A DNA stretch of 64,000 bases from the NCBI RefSeq assembly GCF_014645195.1, contig NZ_BMLK01000005.1, forward strand, positions 186,001 to 250,000, read 5' to 3'. This document shows positions 8,613 through 17,437 of the stretch, in pieces. The notes beneath the pieces are model-generated. The model did no database searches, was not told the origin of the DNA, and was given only the letters and a program-made list of their open reading frames with translations. Every line of letters starts with the position of its first letter. The first letter of the stretch is position 1. Source of the stretch: Novosphingobium indicum. GTDB lineage: Bacteria > Pseudomonadota > Alphaproteobacteria > Sphingomonadales > Sphingomonadaceae. A program made the position numbers and the translations under genes.

Positions 8613-9245
8613 TCACGGTTTTGGAAGTAGCGCGTGGCGAAGTTCAATTTGAGATCCGCTTGGGCGGGTGTGTCTTGTGAAAAAGCGCGCGATCGATTCA
8701 ATCCCGGCAAGCGGTGTAGGTCCCACAGTCAGTGCGAGAGGAATATGGTTGCCAATAGCGTCCGTAATCCGGGATTGCGCAAAGGGCACGTCGCTGTCGA
8801 GCACATACCCCAGCATGCACCCAACGGGCAGCTGCTCAGCATACTGCTCGGTGAGAAAACGCATCATGCCCTGAGTGACGTACACAGTAGCTAAGGAACT
8901 GCGGCTTCCGCCATTGATCACGTTGAGCCGTTTGCACTCATAGGCCAGGTATTTCTCCCGATCCCAGTCGAAGAGCACGGCGAGGTCGATGATGCCTTTG
9001 CTGTATTTCGACCCGTCCGTCGCAAGCCCGAAGGGCTCAAACTGATATTCGACCCAATGGCACAGCCGACGCACCACCGCGTCCTTGGCGAGGTGATCAA
9101 CGAGGTTGATAGTGATAGCATCCTCGTCTGGCTGTTCTTGCAGAAGCGCCATGCAGACCGGCCACGCCGCCGCGACCCTTTCCAGAAAGCGATCATCGAA
9201 CGAAACGAAGTTGTCTAGCCACCCCTGCGCATCGCCGATGAGCAT
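8613..9245 (-). CDS. PD-(D/E)XK-like nuclease, partner of the methyltransferase (210 aa)
   Basis: Residues 80-110 show the restriction-endonuclease-fold signature: GIIDLAVL (Asp87) then, after a hairpin, YLAYECKRL (Glu103, Lys105), i.e. D...ExK on consecutive strands; Glu66 in VEYQFEP may be the helix acid. A helix around YVTQGMMRFL and a strand GCMLGYVL follow, as in small restriction-like nucleases. The ATG at 9245 overlaps the methyltransferase stop (TGATG) with GGGAGG upstream, so it is translationally coupled to it. This is the last gene of the three-gene operon. Role inferred: cleavage component of a restriction/defence system; no close family recognised. Confidence 0.65.
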   Translation of the reverse strand: MLIGDAQGWLDNFVSFDDRFLERVAAAWPVCMALLQEQPDEDAITINLVDHLAKDAVVRRLCHWVEYQFEPFGLATDGSKYSKGIIDLAVLFDWDREKYLAYECKRLNVINGGSRSSLATVYVTQGMMRFLTEQYAEQLPVGCMLGYVLDSDVPFAQSRITDAIGNHIPLALTVGPTPLAGIESIARFFTRHTRPSGSQIELRHALLPKP

Positions 9246-12200
9246 CAATCGACGCCTCCCTGTTGCGGCAGGGCCGCTGCTTGCTGGAGGTCGAGCGCTA
9301 TTCCGTCAGCGTCGGCGAGCGCCGTGGATCGCAGCCAGAAGCGCATTTGCATGGGTTTGATGAGGTGAAGGCAGTCACCGACAAAGACGCGGAGGTCCGG
9401 CATGAGCTGGAAATTGCCGTCGAGAGGTCTGTGAATGTGACCTGCAAGTTGCTCAAGCACGTCGCTGAGTTCGCCGGTCACGTCCTCAGCATAGTCTTCG
9501 TGGCCGCCCAGACGCAGACGAAGTATCGCCAGGTCAGCGCCACGAGCGACGAGTCGCGCATCGATCCTCTTTCCTTTGAACCAATCTGCGAGGCTGGCTG
9601 CCAGTGTGTGAGCGTATTGCGCCCGTTGCTGTTCACCCGGGGCGCCCCACAGTTTTGGATAGTGGCCCTCATGGGGCTGAAGTGCAGGCAGTATCGTCTC
9701 AACAGTATCTTCGATCAGAGCGATTTCATCAGCTGATAGGCAAAAATACTTGTATGAGAGCCGATCGATTGTCCGAAGGACCTCGCCATCTTCGACCTGT
9801 ATCGAGAAGGGTGCTTTGGAGCGTTCGCGTGCTTCGTCGACAATCGCAATCAGCTCACGGGCCGCCTGAGCAGCCGCTGTTCGATCGGGGACATCGTCGG
9901 GCGATGGAAAAGGCAATCGCAGGAGGTCGGCCTGTTGGACCTCAGGTCGATCCGAACCGAACGAAGCGGTGCCATGAAAGGCGTACCAGACCGCGATGCG
10001 ACTATTGAGTATCGCTGTCAGAACCTTCGCACGGTCGCTCTGGCCATTCGGCACAACGATCGCTTGGAAGATATGCTGGAAGGTCAGGGGCTGATCGCAG
10101 TAAGCCGCCCGAAGGCGGTTTTGCGACGTCTCGACACCTCTCGGGATAAGGATGCGAGGGCCATCGAATCCGGCTTCGAATCCGCGCCTGCGAACCGTCG
10201 ATGACCCGGCTGGCTGCAAGCCCTCTGCCGTCTGGGCCAAGCGTGAATAGGCTGAAATTGGCAGGTCGGGCAGTCGGCCAACATACTCGCTGGCGAGCGG
10301 CGGGGCGTTGCTTTCGCTGTTCTCATTGAAAGGCTGATACCCTTGCCCGATAACCCAGCGATCGCCCGGCTCTTCGCGGCGACGGCTCAGGCTGCCGTAA
10401 TCGCTGACGAAAGCTCCCAATTTGGGCAGCCTCGCGAGGTAACCAAAGAGCTTGGCGTCTGGCTCGCGCATCCAAAGGCGCTGCTTGAAGATCAGCGGGT
10501 TGTCCAGAACTGCACCCACACCCAGCGCGGCCTTGTCGGCGTTGCTCAGCGTAATGACGCGCTTGATACGGAGATTGAGGTCGGCCTTTGGCGCCCAGTA
10601 ATCGAAACGATACGGGAAACAATCTGGGTTCGGGCTGCCGTAAATGATCAGAGCAGCAGGGCGATGGGCCTTCTCGAAAAGCTGAAAACGGAGATCCGCG
10701 AAGTTAATGATGCGGCGGACCTGAGATTTTTGGAAAAACGCGTCGCGGGCTTCAATCGTGTTTTGGGCGTGGTTGTGCAAAAATCCCATAGCGGGCAACA
10801 GGAACGCGACTAGCCCGCCTTCGGCGAGGTGCGATAGTGCTTTCCAGCTGAATGCCCAAGCGTCCTCGCCGCCGGGCATCGGATGCCCCGCCTTCTTGCT
10901 CCACTGCACGGACGATCGTGCCGCGCCGCGCCGACTGGTCCATGGCGGATTGCCGATGATGACTTCGTACTGGGCGTTGTCCGGTGACACTTCGAAAAAG
11001 TCGCGGCAGACAAGGGTCTTGCCCCAGAGTTCCGGGAGAAGTTTTCCCCTAGTGATGAGTTTACGGATGTCTCGGGGCGACACCTCCTCAAGAAGGGCGA
11101 CGTAGAGTGAGAATACCGCGACCCGAACGGCCCCACTGTTCAAATCCCAGCCATGGATTTGGCTCAATAAGGATAACAGCGTCTTCCAGGAAATCGTTTG
11201 CGTCTTGTGCTTGGCGCGCCAGTGCTCACACAGCCGCTGGAACGAGCGGACAAGGAAAACGCCCGAACCGCAAGCGGGGTCCAGGAAGCTTCCGGTCGTC
11301 CGTGTCGTATCCGGCAACATCTCCCAGGCTTGTGAAACGATGGTGTCCGCGAGGAACATGGGCGTGTAGTAGGCGCCGTTGGCGCGGCGTTCAGCCTCGC
11401 GCTCACCCAGGAAGCGATCGTAAACGGCGCTGACCAATTCAATCGGGATATAGCGGAAGTCATAGCCCCAAAACCGCTGCTGGCCTGAATGCGCCATTTC
11501 TTCGCGGCCTGACCGGAACCGCGCCAGGATCGTCAGATGGGCGGGAGCAACTTCGGGTGTATCGCCCAGGGGCTCGAATGAGCAAGGTGCCACGAACAGA
11601 TCGCCATTGAAATCCGCATGGAGCGTTGTGAAGAAGGATCGGAAGAGATCGATGTCGCCCGTTTCAAGCAACGCCGAGAAACTCTCGACTCTTTTGCCGG
11701 AGACAGCAGCGAAATAGGCTGGCGTTACGATCTCCCGGTCTTCAAGATAGGCGATAAACATCGTCTGTATGAGTAAGGCTTGCGCCGCATCGGGGGCGAG
11801 CGTGGCCTTCTGCAGAAGGTCGTGGCACGCATTCAGATTATCGAGGAGAACCTGGTCGATGCGTTCTTTTGGGGGGAAATACTCGCCGTAGTCCTTCCAG
11901 AGACGTCCGGATTCCACACCGTAGATGAGATTCTGAAATCTCAAGGCTTCGGCTGTCAGGCTAAGGCTATCGATCAGGCAACGGGCCTCAAAAGCTTCAC
12001 CCGGATCATTGAGCGGTGTGCGAGCAAGCGAAAACGCTCTGAGTGTACCTTCTGCGATGACCAGCAACAGGCTTGCCAGGCCTTGGTTCCAAAGCGACCC
12101 GTGCAGGTCGATTATTGCACCACGATCATAATGATCGGCTTCCAGGATCGCGACCGTGGGGACGCCTTGGACGCAGAAGATGGCTGAAACGCCCATGTCA

Positions 12201-12343
12201 TTGAGCGCTGCTCGGATGGCCGGCGCATGCGGGACGTCATTGACTGCATCCGCCGACTCGTAGAGTTCAGGGGAGCGCCGATGCGTAAGCCCCAAGCGGT
12301 CTTTCCACTCCGGCGTTAACGTGGATGCCAAAGTGTCGGTCAT
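9245..12343 (-). CDS. N6-adenine DNA methyltransferase, Eco57I/type IIG-like (1032 aa)
   Basis: Methyltransferase motifs are clear: GAYYTPMFLADTIV, motif I FLDPACGSGVFLV near residue 355 (AdoMet binding) and motif IV IIGNPPWTSR near residue 463 (NPPW, adenine-N6). The roughly 450-residue C-terminal part resembles target-recognition and helical spacer regions of type IIG/PglX-like enzymes (for example LRLPFPSPDD and the helical end). The 300-residue N-terminus has no PD-(D/E)XK motif that I can identify, which fits with the nuclease being encoded by the separate downstream gene. It starts with ATGA overlapping the stop of the MerR-like gene. Base composition is less GC-rich than the plasmid backbone, suggesting transfer. 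Confidence 0.85.
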   Translation of the reverse strand: MTDTLASTLTPEWKDRLGLTHRRSPELYESADAVNDVPHAPAIRAALNDMGVSAIFCVQGVPTVAILEADHYDRGAIIDLHGSLWNQGLASLLLVIAEGTLRAFSLARTPLNDPGEAFEARCLIDSLSLTAEALRFQNLIYGVESGRLWKDYGEYFPPKERIDQVLLDNLNACHDLLQKATLAPDAAQALLIQTMFIAYLEDREIVTPAYFAAVSGKRVESFSALLETGDIDLFRSFFTTLHADFNGDLFVAPCSFEPLGDTPEVAPAHLTILARFRSGREEMAHSGQQRFWGYDFRYIPIELVSAVYDRFLGEREAERRANGAYYTPMFLADTIVSQAWEMLPDTTRTTGSFLDPACGSGVFLVRSFQRLCEHWRAKHKTQTISWKTLLSLLSQIHGWDLNSGAVRVAVFSLYVALLEEVSPRDIRKLITRGKLLPELWGKTLVCRDFFEVSPDNAQYEVIIGNPPWTSRRGAARSSVQWSKKAGHPMPGGEDAWAFSWKALSHLAEGGLVAFLLPAMGFLHNHAQNTIEARDAFFQKSQVRRIINFADLRFQLFEKAHRPAALIIYGSPNPDCFPYRFDYWAPKADLNLRIKRVITLSNADKAALGVGAVLDNPLIFKQRLWMREPDAKLFGYLARLPKLGAFVSDYGSLSRRREEPGDRWVIGQGYQPFNENSESNAPPLASEYVGRLPDLPISAYSRLAQTAEGLQPAGSSTVRRRGFEAGFDGPRILIPRGVETSQNRLRAAYCDQPLTFQHIFQAIVVPNGQSDRAKVLTAILNSRIAVWYAFHGTASFGSDRPEVQQADLLRLPFPSPDDVPDRTAAAQAARELIAIVDEARERSKAPFSIQVEDGEVLRTIDRLSYKYFCLSADEIALIEDTVETILPALQPHEGHYPKLWGAPGEQQRAQYAHTLAASLADWFKGKRIDARLVARGADLAILRLRLGGHEDYAEDVTGELSDVLEQLAGHIHRPLDGNFQLMPDLRVFVGDCLHLIKPMQMRFWLRSTALADADGIALDLQQAAALPQQGGVD

Positions 12344-12816
12344 GCTCGTCTTCCACGTCGTTCGGTTTGCGAACCGATGGCAGTGGGGGGGAACTGCAGA
12401 TAGCCTTGAGCAAGTTCAGCTTCGTTAGCAGTCAGTGCCGACCGCAAGCGCGACACGATCTGTCTACATGGAACGTACAAGGTCGAAGAGTCAGGTGACG
12501 GACGCGAGGGCGCACCGGCGTCAACAAGACTGATGCTCTCAGCTCCGATCAGAACAGCGCAAGCTTCCAGTGAGAGCCATGACCTACCGTGACACTCGTT
12601 GAGCAATTGATCGAAGCGGTCGCCAACCGTGCCGACGCGCATGCCAAAATCTTTAATCAATTCAGCGATGATCGCCATTGCGACGACGTCCCCAGGTGTG
12701 AAGCTTGGCGCGTGTCCCTTATGCGCAGTCAATGCCGGGATGGCGTCCCGCCAAGTTCGCAGGGCGTCGACTGAGATGGAGAGCAGCTCCCGAATTTGGC
12801 TTTGCGTGTAAAGCAT
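12340..12816 (-). CDS. MerR-like helix-turn-helix regulator or specificity subunit (158 aa)
   Basis: The N-terminus reads as a MerR-type winged HTH: MLYTQSQIRELLSISVDALRTW, then a wing-like segment and FTPGDVVAMAIIAELI. The C-terminal 80 residues match no effector domain known to me, and there is no metal-binding cysteine set. It is the first gene of the operon and overlaps the methyltransferase start by 4 nt, so it is likely either the autoregulator of a restriction system or a DNA-binding component of it. A perfect 14-bp palindrome at 12854-12867 lies 38 nt upstream of the start. Confidence 0.65.
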   Translation of the reverse strand: MLYTQSQIRELLSISVDALRTWRDAIPALTAHKGHAPSFTPGDVVAMAIIAELIKDFGMRVGTVGDRFDQLLNECHGRSWLSLEACAVLIGAESISLVDAGAPSRPSPDSSTLYVPCRQIVSRLRSALTANEAELAQGYLQFPPTAIGSQTERRGRRA

Positions 12817-12853
12817 TTTTCCACATTAGATGGGAATGCCCCCCAGATCAATG

Positions 12854-12867
12854 CGGGGTTAACCCCG
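12854..12867. promoter_or_regulatory. Perfect palindrome CGGGGTTAACCCCG, likely operator of the MerR-like operon
   Basis: The 14-bp perfect dyad lies upstream of the minus-strand cassette, with a possible minus-strand promoter next to it (TTGATC, 17-nt spacer, TAATGT). MerR-type regulators bind dyads in promoter spacers, so autoregulation is plausible. The plus-strand gene at 13080 lies on the other side of this 263-nt divergent intergenic region. Confidence 0.45.
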
Positions 12868-13079
12868 TGATCGTATCTGGTTTGTTCTAAAATGGTCGCC
12901 AGCGACTTCATAGCATCTACGTTACAATCGAGCGCTGTATCTTTTGCTAGACCGGCCCATATCAGTCATTGGCAAGCAGATGCGAAACTGATCGCGCCTA
13001 TCCACATTGAAATTCTGGCCCGTCTCAGCAATCTAACTAAATGAGGGTGCTATGTTGAGGCTGGACAGGACGGAGAGAT

Positions 13080-14543
13080 GTGCCTGAAAACGATGACCGG
13101 AATATCTGCCATCATTGCGTGGGCGATGCCTATCTCAGCGAGCTGATCGAACGCGACGGCGAAGTCGCGGCCTGCAGCTATTGCAAGGACGACGAGGAGC
13201 CGTGCATCCCGATCGAGGACTTGGCCGCTCATATCGATGGCGCCTTCGAGCGGCATTACTACCGAACTTCTCCCGACCCGGACATGTACGAATCCATGCT
13301 CCTGCGCGACAAAGAGCTGGCTTACGATTTCGAACGGCATGGCGAGCCGGTTCTTTACGCAATCGAGGAAGCAGCCTCGATCGACGAAGAGCCGGCGCAG
13401 GACGTGCTCGACATTCTCGAGGAACAATATTCGGATTTCGAGTCCGCGCAGATGGGCGAGGAATGCGAGTTCGACGCCGACAGCCACTACGAAGAGAAGG
13501 CAATTGCGGACCACGAATTCGCGTTCGAATTCCGGGCCATCGAGCGCTCACTGAAGTCACAAGCCCGTTTCTTCAATCACGGAGCCGAGGAATTCCTGAG
13601 CCGAATTTTCGCCGATCTCGACGGGCGCACCACGCGCGATGGCCGGCCGGTGATCGTTACCGCGGGACCGGAAGCCGAGACCCGAGGCTTCTTCCGAGCG
13701 CGCGTATTCCATGACAGTGAGGGGCTGGACCAAGCCCTCGTCCGGCCCGACCTCCATCTGGGACCGCCTCCGAGCCGGATTGCCCGCGCCGGGCGAATGA
13801 ACGCGTATGGTATTTCGGTGTTCTACGGCGCGTCCGATCCGGGGGTCGCGCTGGCCGAGGTGCGTCCGCCGGTGGGCAGCCGCGCACTGGTCGGCCGGTT
13901 CGAGCTTGTTTGCCCGGCGCGCCTGCTCGATGTGGAGGCCCTTCGTTCGGTCTATGCCGAAGGCAGCATTTTCGACCCCGCCTATGTCCAACAGCTTGCG
14001 CTCGCCAAGTTCCTCGGACGGTTGAGCGATCGCATAACCATGCCGGTCATGCCCGATGACGAGCCGACCGAATATCTGATCACCCAGATGATCGCAGACT
14101 ATCTTGCGAGGCGCCCAGCGCCGGGGCTCGACGGCATTCTTTTCCGCTCGGTGCAGCGCCCCGGCGAGCATCAAAATGTCGTGCTTTTCAACCATGCGTC
14201 CAAAGTCACGGAACTGGAATTTCCAGAGGGGACGGAGCTGAGTGCACGCCAGTATGACGAGACCGAGGACGGACCCGAGCCCGATTACTGGGTTTGGGAA
14301 GAAACGCCTCCCGAGCCGGAAGAAGCGGCCGACGCAGAGGAGGAAGATCACGGCTTTTTTGGAACTTCCTCGAGGACGGATCCGCATAGTCACTTTTTCG
14401 ACGAGGACGCGGACTTTCGAGAAGATTTCCTGCGGATCGATACCGCGCAAGTGAGCGTGCATCACGTCAAGGGCGTCACGTTCGATGTCGACGAGTTCGA
14501 GGTTTCCCGGCACCGTATCGAAAAGCGCGAACTTCCGTTTTGA
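13080..14543 (+). CDS. HEPN/RES-type protein: N-terminal CxxC pair, HEPN-like region and RES NADase/ADP-ribosyltransferase-like domain
   Basis: 487 aa. The N-terminus has CHHC (10-13) and CSYC (32-35), a zinc-ribbon-like arrangement, then an acidic helical region like the N-terminal domain of HEPN-associated RES proteins. Residues about 200-385 are a RES domain: GFFRARVFHD, PPSRIARAGRMNAYG, VFYGASDPGVALAEVRPP, and the late QMIADYL...DGILFRS segment. RES toxins degrade NAD+ or ADP-ribosylate targets, usually neutralised by an adjacent MbcA/Xre antitoxin; none is adjacent here. The last 100 residues are an acidic tail. The start is the GTG at 13080 (an ATG at 13078 is out of frame) with GGACGGAG upstream. 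It is followed 15 nt later by the papain-fold gene. Confidence 0.75.
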   Translation: MPENDDRNICHHCVGDAYLSELIERDGEVAACSYCKDDEEPCIPIEDLAAHIDGAFERHYYRTSPDPDMYESMLLRDKELAYDFERHGEPVLYAIEEAASIDEEPAQDVLDILEEQYSDFESAQMGEECEFDADSHYEEKAIADHEFAFEFRAIERSLKSQARFFNHGAEEFLSRIFADLDGRTTRDGRPVIVTAGPEAETRGFFRARVFHDSEGLDQALVRPDLHLGPPPSRIARAGRMNAYGISVFYGASDPGVALAEVRPPVGSRALVGRFELVCPARLLDVEALRSVYAEGSIFDPAYVQQLALAKFLGRLSDRITMPVMPDDEPTEYLITQMIADYLARRPAPGLDGILFRSVQRPGEHQNVVLFNHASKVTELEFPEGTELSARQYDETEDGPEPDYWVWEETPPEPEEAADAEEEDHGFFGTSSRTDPHSHFFDEDADFREDFLRIDTAQVSVHHVKGVTFDVDEFEVSRHRIEKRELPF

Positions 14544-14558
14544 GGCGAGGTCGCCAAG

Positions 14559-15845
14559 ATGAGTGAGCCCGCCCCACACATGAAGCGCATCAAGGTCGAG
14601 CTGCTCGAACCCGGAGACATCGTGCTGACAGCCGATGCGGGCAAGACCAGCAGGCTGGTGCGGCTGGCGAGCAAAGGCGCGGTGTCGCATGCGATGATCT
14701 GCGTGCAGAGTGGCTCGATCATCGATTCGTCCGATTTCGGCGTCCAGGCTCACAATATCCAGCGTGAGCTCTACGCAGCGGATGACCGGGTGCAGGTCTT
14801 TCGATTGCGTGAACCGCTGAGGGCGGCCCGGCTTGACGCCGTCCTCGACTTCGCGCGCTCCGAGATCGGCACGCGCTATTCGAAGATCGAGGCCGCGAGA
14901 TCGGTCCTCACCGACCGAGGGCCGCGCAATCGCCAGCTATTTTGTTCGCGCCTTGTCGCGCGGGCTTATGCCCATGCCGGCATTCGGCTCGTCGCGGATG
15001 CGGATTATTGCACGCCGGATGAACTGCGCCGGAGCACCTTACTTATCGAGCTCGAAGACGTGACCGAGCCGGTTTCGGCAGATGAAATCGCCGCTTGGGC
15101 CGCGCGGCCCAATCCGATCGCGGAAATGCAGGAGAGCCAGAACGCGATTTTGGAGGCGGCACGGCGGCTCGATTCCACTATCGAGAACTTCAACGATCTC
15201 GACCAATTGGTGCAAACTCGCCCGGAATGGGATGACGAAATCGCAAGGGCCTATCGGGACTCCGGATATCTCGAGCTTTGGAAGACTGACTTCCGAGTTA
15301 ACCCTTGGCATTACGATCAGGACGAAATGGAAGCGCTGACAACGGTCTCCACGATCGACGATCTGCGCGACTATTGCATCGGCACGATCCGGGAATTCCA
15401 CACAGGCGGCCTGCGCTATGCCGTCAATTTCGTTCACTACAGAGGGGCGCTGCGCGCCATCAGTCGGCAGACGACCGCGGAGCTCGTGGCGCTATATGAG
15501 CGGCTCGTGCACAATGACCAGCGGCGAGACACAGCGCTGGCTTGGCTCCGGCACCACTTCCCCGACGATGCCAAGAACAATCTCGAACGGATAGTGCCGC
15601 ACTCGGACCAATGGTTCTCTATCGTCGACCGCGTCGAGCCCGCGCTCGGCCAGATCGCCCGGCTATCGATCGACCACATGAAGTCGCTTGAGGTCTGTTC
15701 CGCCTGCGGCGATCCGGCGGAGGATTATTTGCTGGTCAATGCCGCAGAAATGATGCCCGGCGTTCCCTCGCTGCGGCTATGCTTGGATTGTGTGGGACTT
15801 CGGCGAGCGGGTGGTGAAATCCTGAAGCCGCTCTGGGACCAATGA
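14559..15845 (+). CDS. YiiX/YebB-like NlpC/P60 papain-fold protein with C-terminal CxxC ribbon (428 aa)
   Basis: Residues 10-160 look like a circularly permuted NlpC/P60 domain of the YiiX type: LEPGDIVLTAD, AVSHAMICV (His44) and LFCSRLVARAYA (Cys129) would supply the catalytic pair. The middle is helical and unrecognised. The C-terminus carries CSAC and, about 28 residues later, CLDC, a zinc-ribbon-like arrangement echoing the CxxC pairs of the upstream protein. It starts 15 nt after the RES gene with GAGGCGAGG upstream, so the two form a bicistron. Function inferred: cysteine protease, amidase or lipid-hydrolase-type enzyme in a conflict or toxin-immunity module. Confidence 0.7.
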   Translation: MSEPAPHMKRIKVELLEPGDIVLTADAGKTSRLVRLASKGAVSHAMICVQSGSIIDSSDFGVQAHNIQRELYAADDRVQVFRLREPLRAARLDAVLDFARSEIGTRYSKIEAARSVLTDRGPRNRQLFCSRLVARAYAHAGIRLVADADYCTPDELRRSTLLIELEDVTEPVSADEIAAWAARPNPIAEMQESQNAILEAARRLDSTIENFNDLDQLVQTRPEWDDEIARAYRDSGYLELWKTDFRVNPWHYDQDEMEALTTVSTIDDLRDYCIGTIREFHTGGLRYAVNFVHYRGALRAISRQTTAELVALYERLVHNDQRRDTALAWLRHHFPDDAKNNLERIVPHSDQWFSIVDRVEPALGQIARLSIDHMKSLEVCSACGDPAEDYLLVNAAEMMPGVPSLRLCLDCVGLRRAGGEILKPLWDQ

Positions 15846-15992
15846 AGCTCGCGCAATTCGAGGTGGGTAGTGAACTGACCCATCGTGATGCGAACGGCAG
15901 GTTTCAGTGGACTGGCTTCTTACCGGGAACGGCTGCTCCGTCGGCGTAGCCATCCATTCCCAATTCCTCCGAATTCCCTGATAACTCCCCGC

Positions 15993-16718
15993 ATGATTCC
16001 ACTCCACCAGCCCACCGATCCTTCGGCACTGTGGCGCCTGTCACCGATGCTTCGGGCGGTCTGCCTGACCCTCGACTACATCGATGCAAACGGCCCGATC
16101 GGCTTGACTCCATCGCGCGCCTTCAAGCGCTATTTCGTCGAATGGGCGGCCGAAGCGTTCGCATGGCCGTTGTACACGGCCGAAGACCTCTACGCCGTCA
16201 ACAAAGTGCTCAACGAAGATGACTTCCCGCCGCTGGCCATCATGCACGAGCTGCTGCTGAGCACCCGACTCGCCCGGCACAGGCAGGGCGCATTGCATAT
16301 GACCCGGCCCGCTCGGCAATTGCGCGCTGACCCTGCCGTCTTGTGGACACTGCTTGCCCGGCAGTTCCTGTTTGCGACTGACCACACCGGTTACACCCGC
16401 TTCGGCGACCGACCCTTCGGCAACTGGGACATCTTCCTCAATGTCATAAACGTCGAAGCCCAGCGCGGATTGAGCAAGGATCGCTTGTGCGAGGTGCTTT
16501 ATGGTCACAACAAGTCGGATGGCCTGCTTGACGCGATCCGCACCAGGGCGGCCTTGTCCATCCATGTGCTGCGCCCTCTATGCTGGATGGGCCTGCTTGA
16601 AGAGGTGCGCACAGGCGAGGGACTTGAGCGCGAGGAGCACTTCTTCAAGACCGCGATCTGGCATCAGGCCTTGAAGCTCGACACCGATGCGCATCTGGCT
16701 CCTGTCACGCAGCACTGA
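15993..16718 (+). CDS. Hypothetical helical plasmid protein (241 aa)
   Basis: Starts MIPLHQPTDPSALWRLSP; largely alpha-helical, with an LHMTRPARQL-like segment after residue 100 and a conserved-looking GYTRFGDRPFGNWD. No family recognised. An upstream ATG at 15885 is in frame but would add a basic, low-complexity leader, so the ATG at 15993 is preferred; neither has a convincing Shine-Dalgarno. It could be regulatory: the middle resembles a fold with a winged-helix feel (LTPSRAFKRYFVEWAA), but this is weak. Confidence 0.65.
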   Translation: MIPLHQPTDPSALWRLSPMLRAVCLTLDYIDANGPIGLTPSRAFKRYFVEWAAEAFAWPLYTAEDLYAVNKVLNEDDFPPLAIMHELLLSTRLARHRQGALHMTRPARQLRADPAVLWTLLARQFLFATDHTGYTRFGDRPFGNWDIFLNVINVEAQRGLSKDRLCEVLYGHNKSDGLLDAIRTRAALSIHVLRPLCWMGLLEEVRTGEGLEREEHFFKTAIWHQALKLDTDAHLAPVTQH

Positions 16719-16856
16719 GCTCTCGGGGTGCCGTTTCCTGCGGCTGGCGCCGCATGCCGGACAGGCTGGCCATCGGCCATCCCCTCCCTGAACCGGTCAA
16801 GGGAGGGGGAGGGGGGTCTTCACGGTCGGATCAACCGAACGTGAAAGGACCTGGCC

Positions 16857-17297
16857 ATGGGCGACAGAGCCCCAGTTCACATCACCATCGGCGGCACAAT
16901 GCCGCGCGAGGCCCTTGCCGATTTCGCGGTCATTGCCGACAGCTACGACCTGCGCGTCGAATGGGACGGCGAGCCGTTCGACCCGGCGGCCATCGTCGAG
17001 GGCGAACCGCTCGAGCTTTACGGCACCGAGCTTAACGGCGGACAGATTCCCGACATCGACGAATTCTGCGCCCAACACGGCCTCGTGTTCCGCCGCTGGT
17101 CGGGAGGATGTCTCGGGGCCTTTCTGCCCGAGATCGTCGTCTTCGACGGCTCGGGGCCCATGCGCGATTACACGGCGAGCGAGGATGAATACCTCCTCTT
17201 CCCGCCGTCCTGGATCAACAGATTCACGCGGCTGCGCGAGCTGAAGCGCGCGATGGCGCAAGCCGAGATCACGGTCCCGCCGCTGGTCATCGCCTGA
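16857..17297 (+). CDS. Hypothetical plasmid protein (146 aa)
   Basis: Starts MGDRAPVHITIGGTMPREAL; mixed alpha/beta, acidic, with an ELYGTELNGGQIPDIDEFC core and a basic C-terminal helix. No family recognised. The ATG follows AAAGGA at good spacing. It belongs to a plus-strand set of small genes of a type common on alphaproteobacterial conjugative plasmids. Confidence 0.7.
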   Translation: MGDRAPVHITIGGTMPREALADFAVIADSYDLRVEWDGEPFDPAAIVEGEPLELYGTELNGGQIPDIDEFCAQHGLVFRRWSGGCLGAFLPEIVVFDGSGPMRDYTASEDEYLLFPPSWINRFTRLRELKRAMAQAEITVPPLVIA

Positions 17298-17437
17298 CCG
17301 GCAAGCACCACTGACCGCTTGTGGCGGGCACGACCACGCCGCCGCATTTACGTCCCATTCTGACCGCCGGCTCCGTTCGCTCCCGCGCCTCCGGCTGCGG
17401 GGCAGGGGCCCGTGCGGCCAATCCCGAGGACATTGCC

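Noticed and set aside
9245..12343. Calling the methyltransferase BREX PglX or a complete type IIG enzyme
   Set aside because: No BREX partners (BrxC, PglZ, BrxL) are nearby, and I could not find a nuclease motif in its N-terminus.
13080..14543. Reading the 13080 protein as a standard two-gene RES TA toxin
   Set aside because: It is much longer than a usual 150-230 aa RES toxin and no MbcA-type gene is adjacent.
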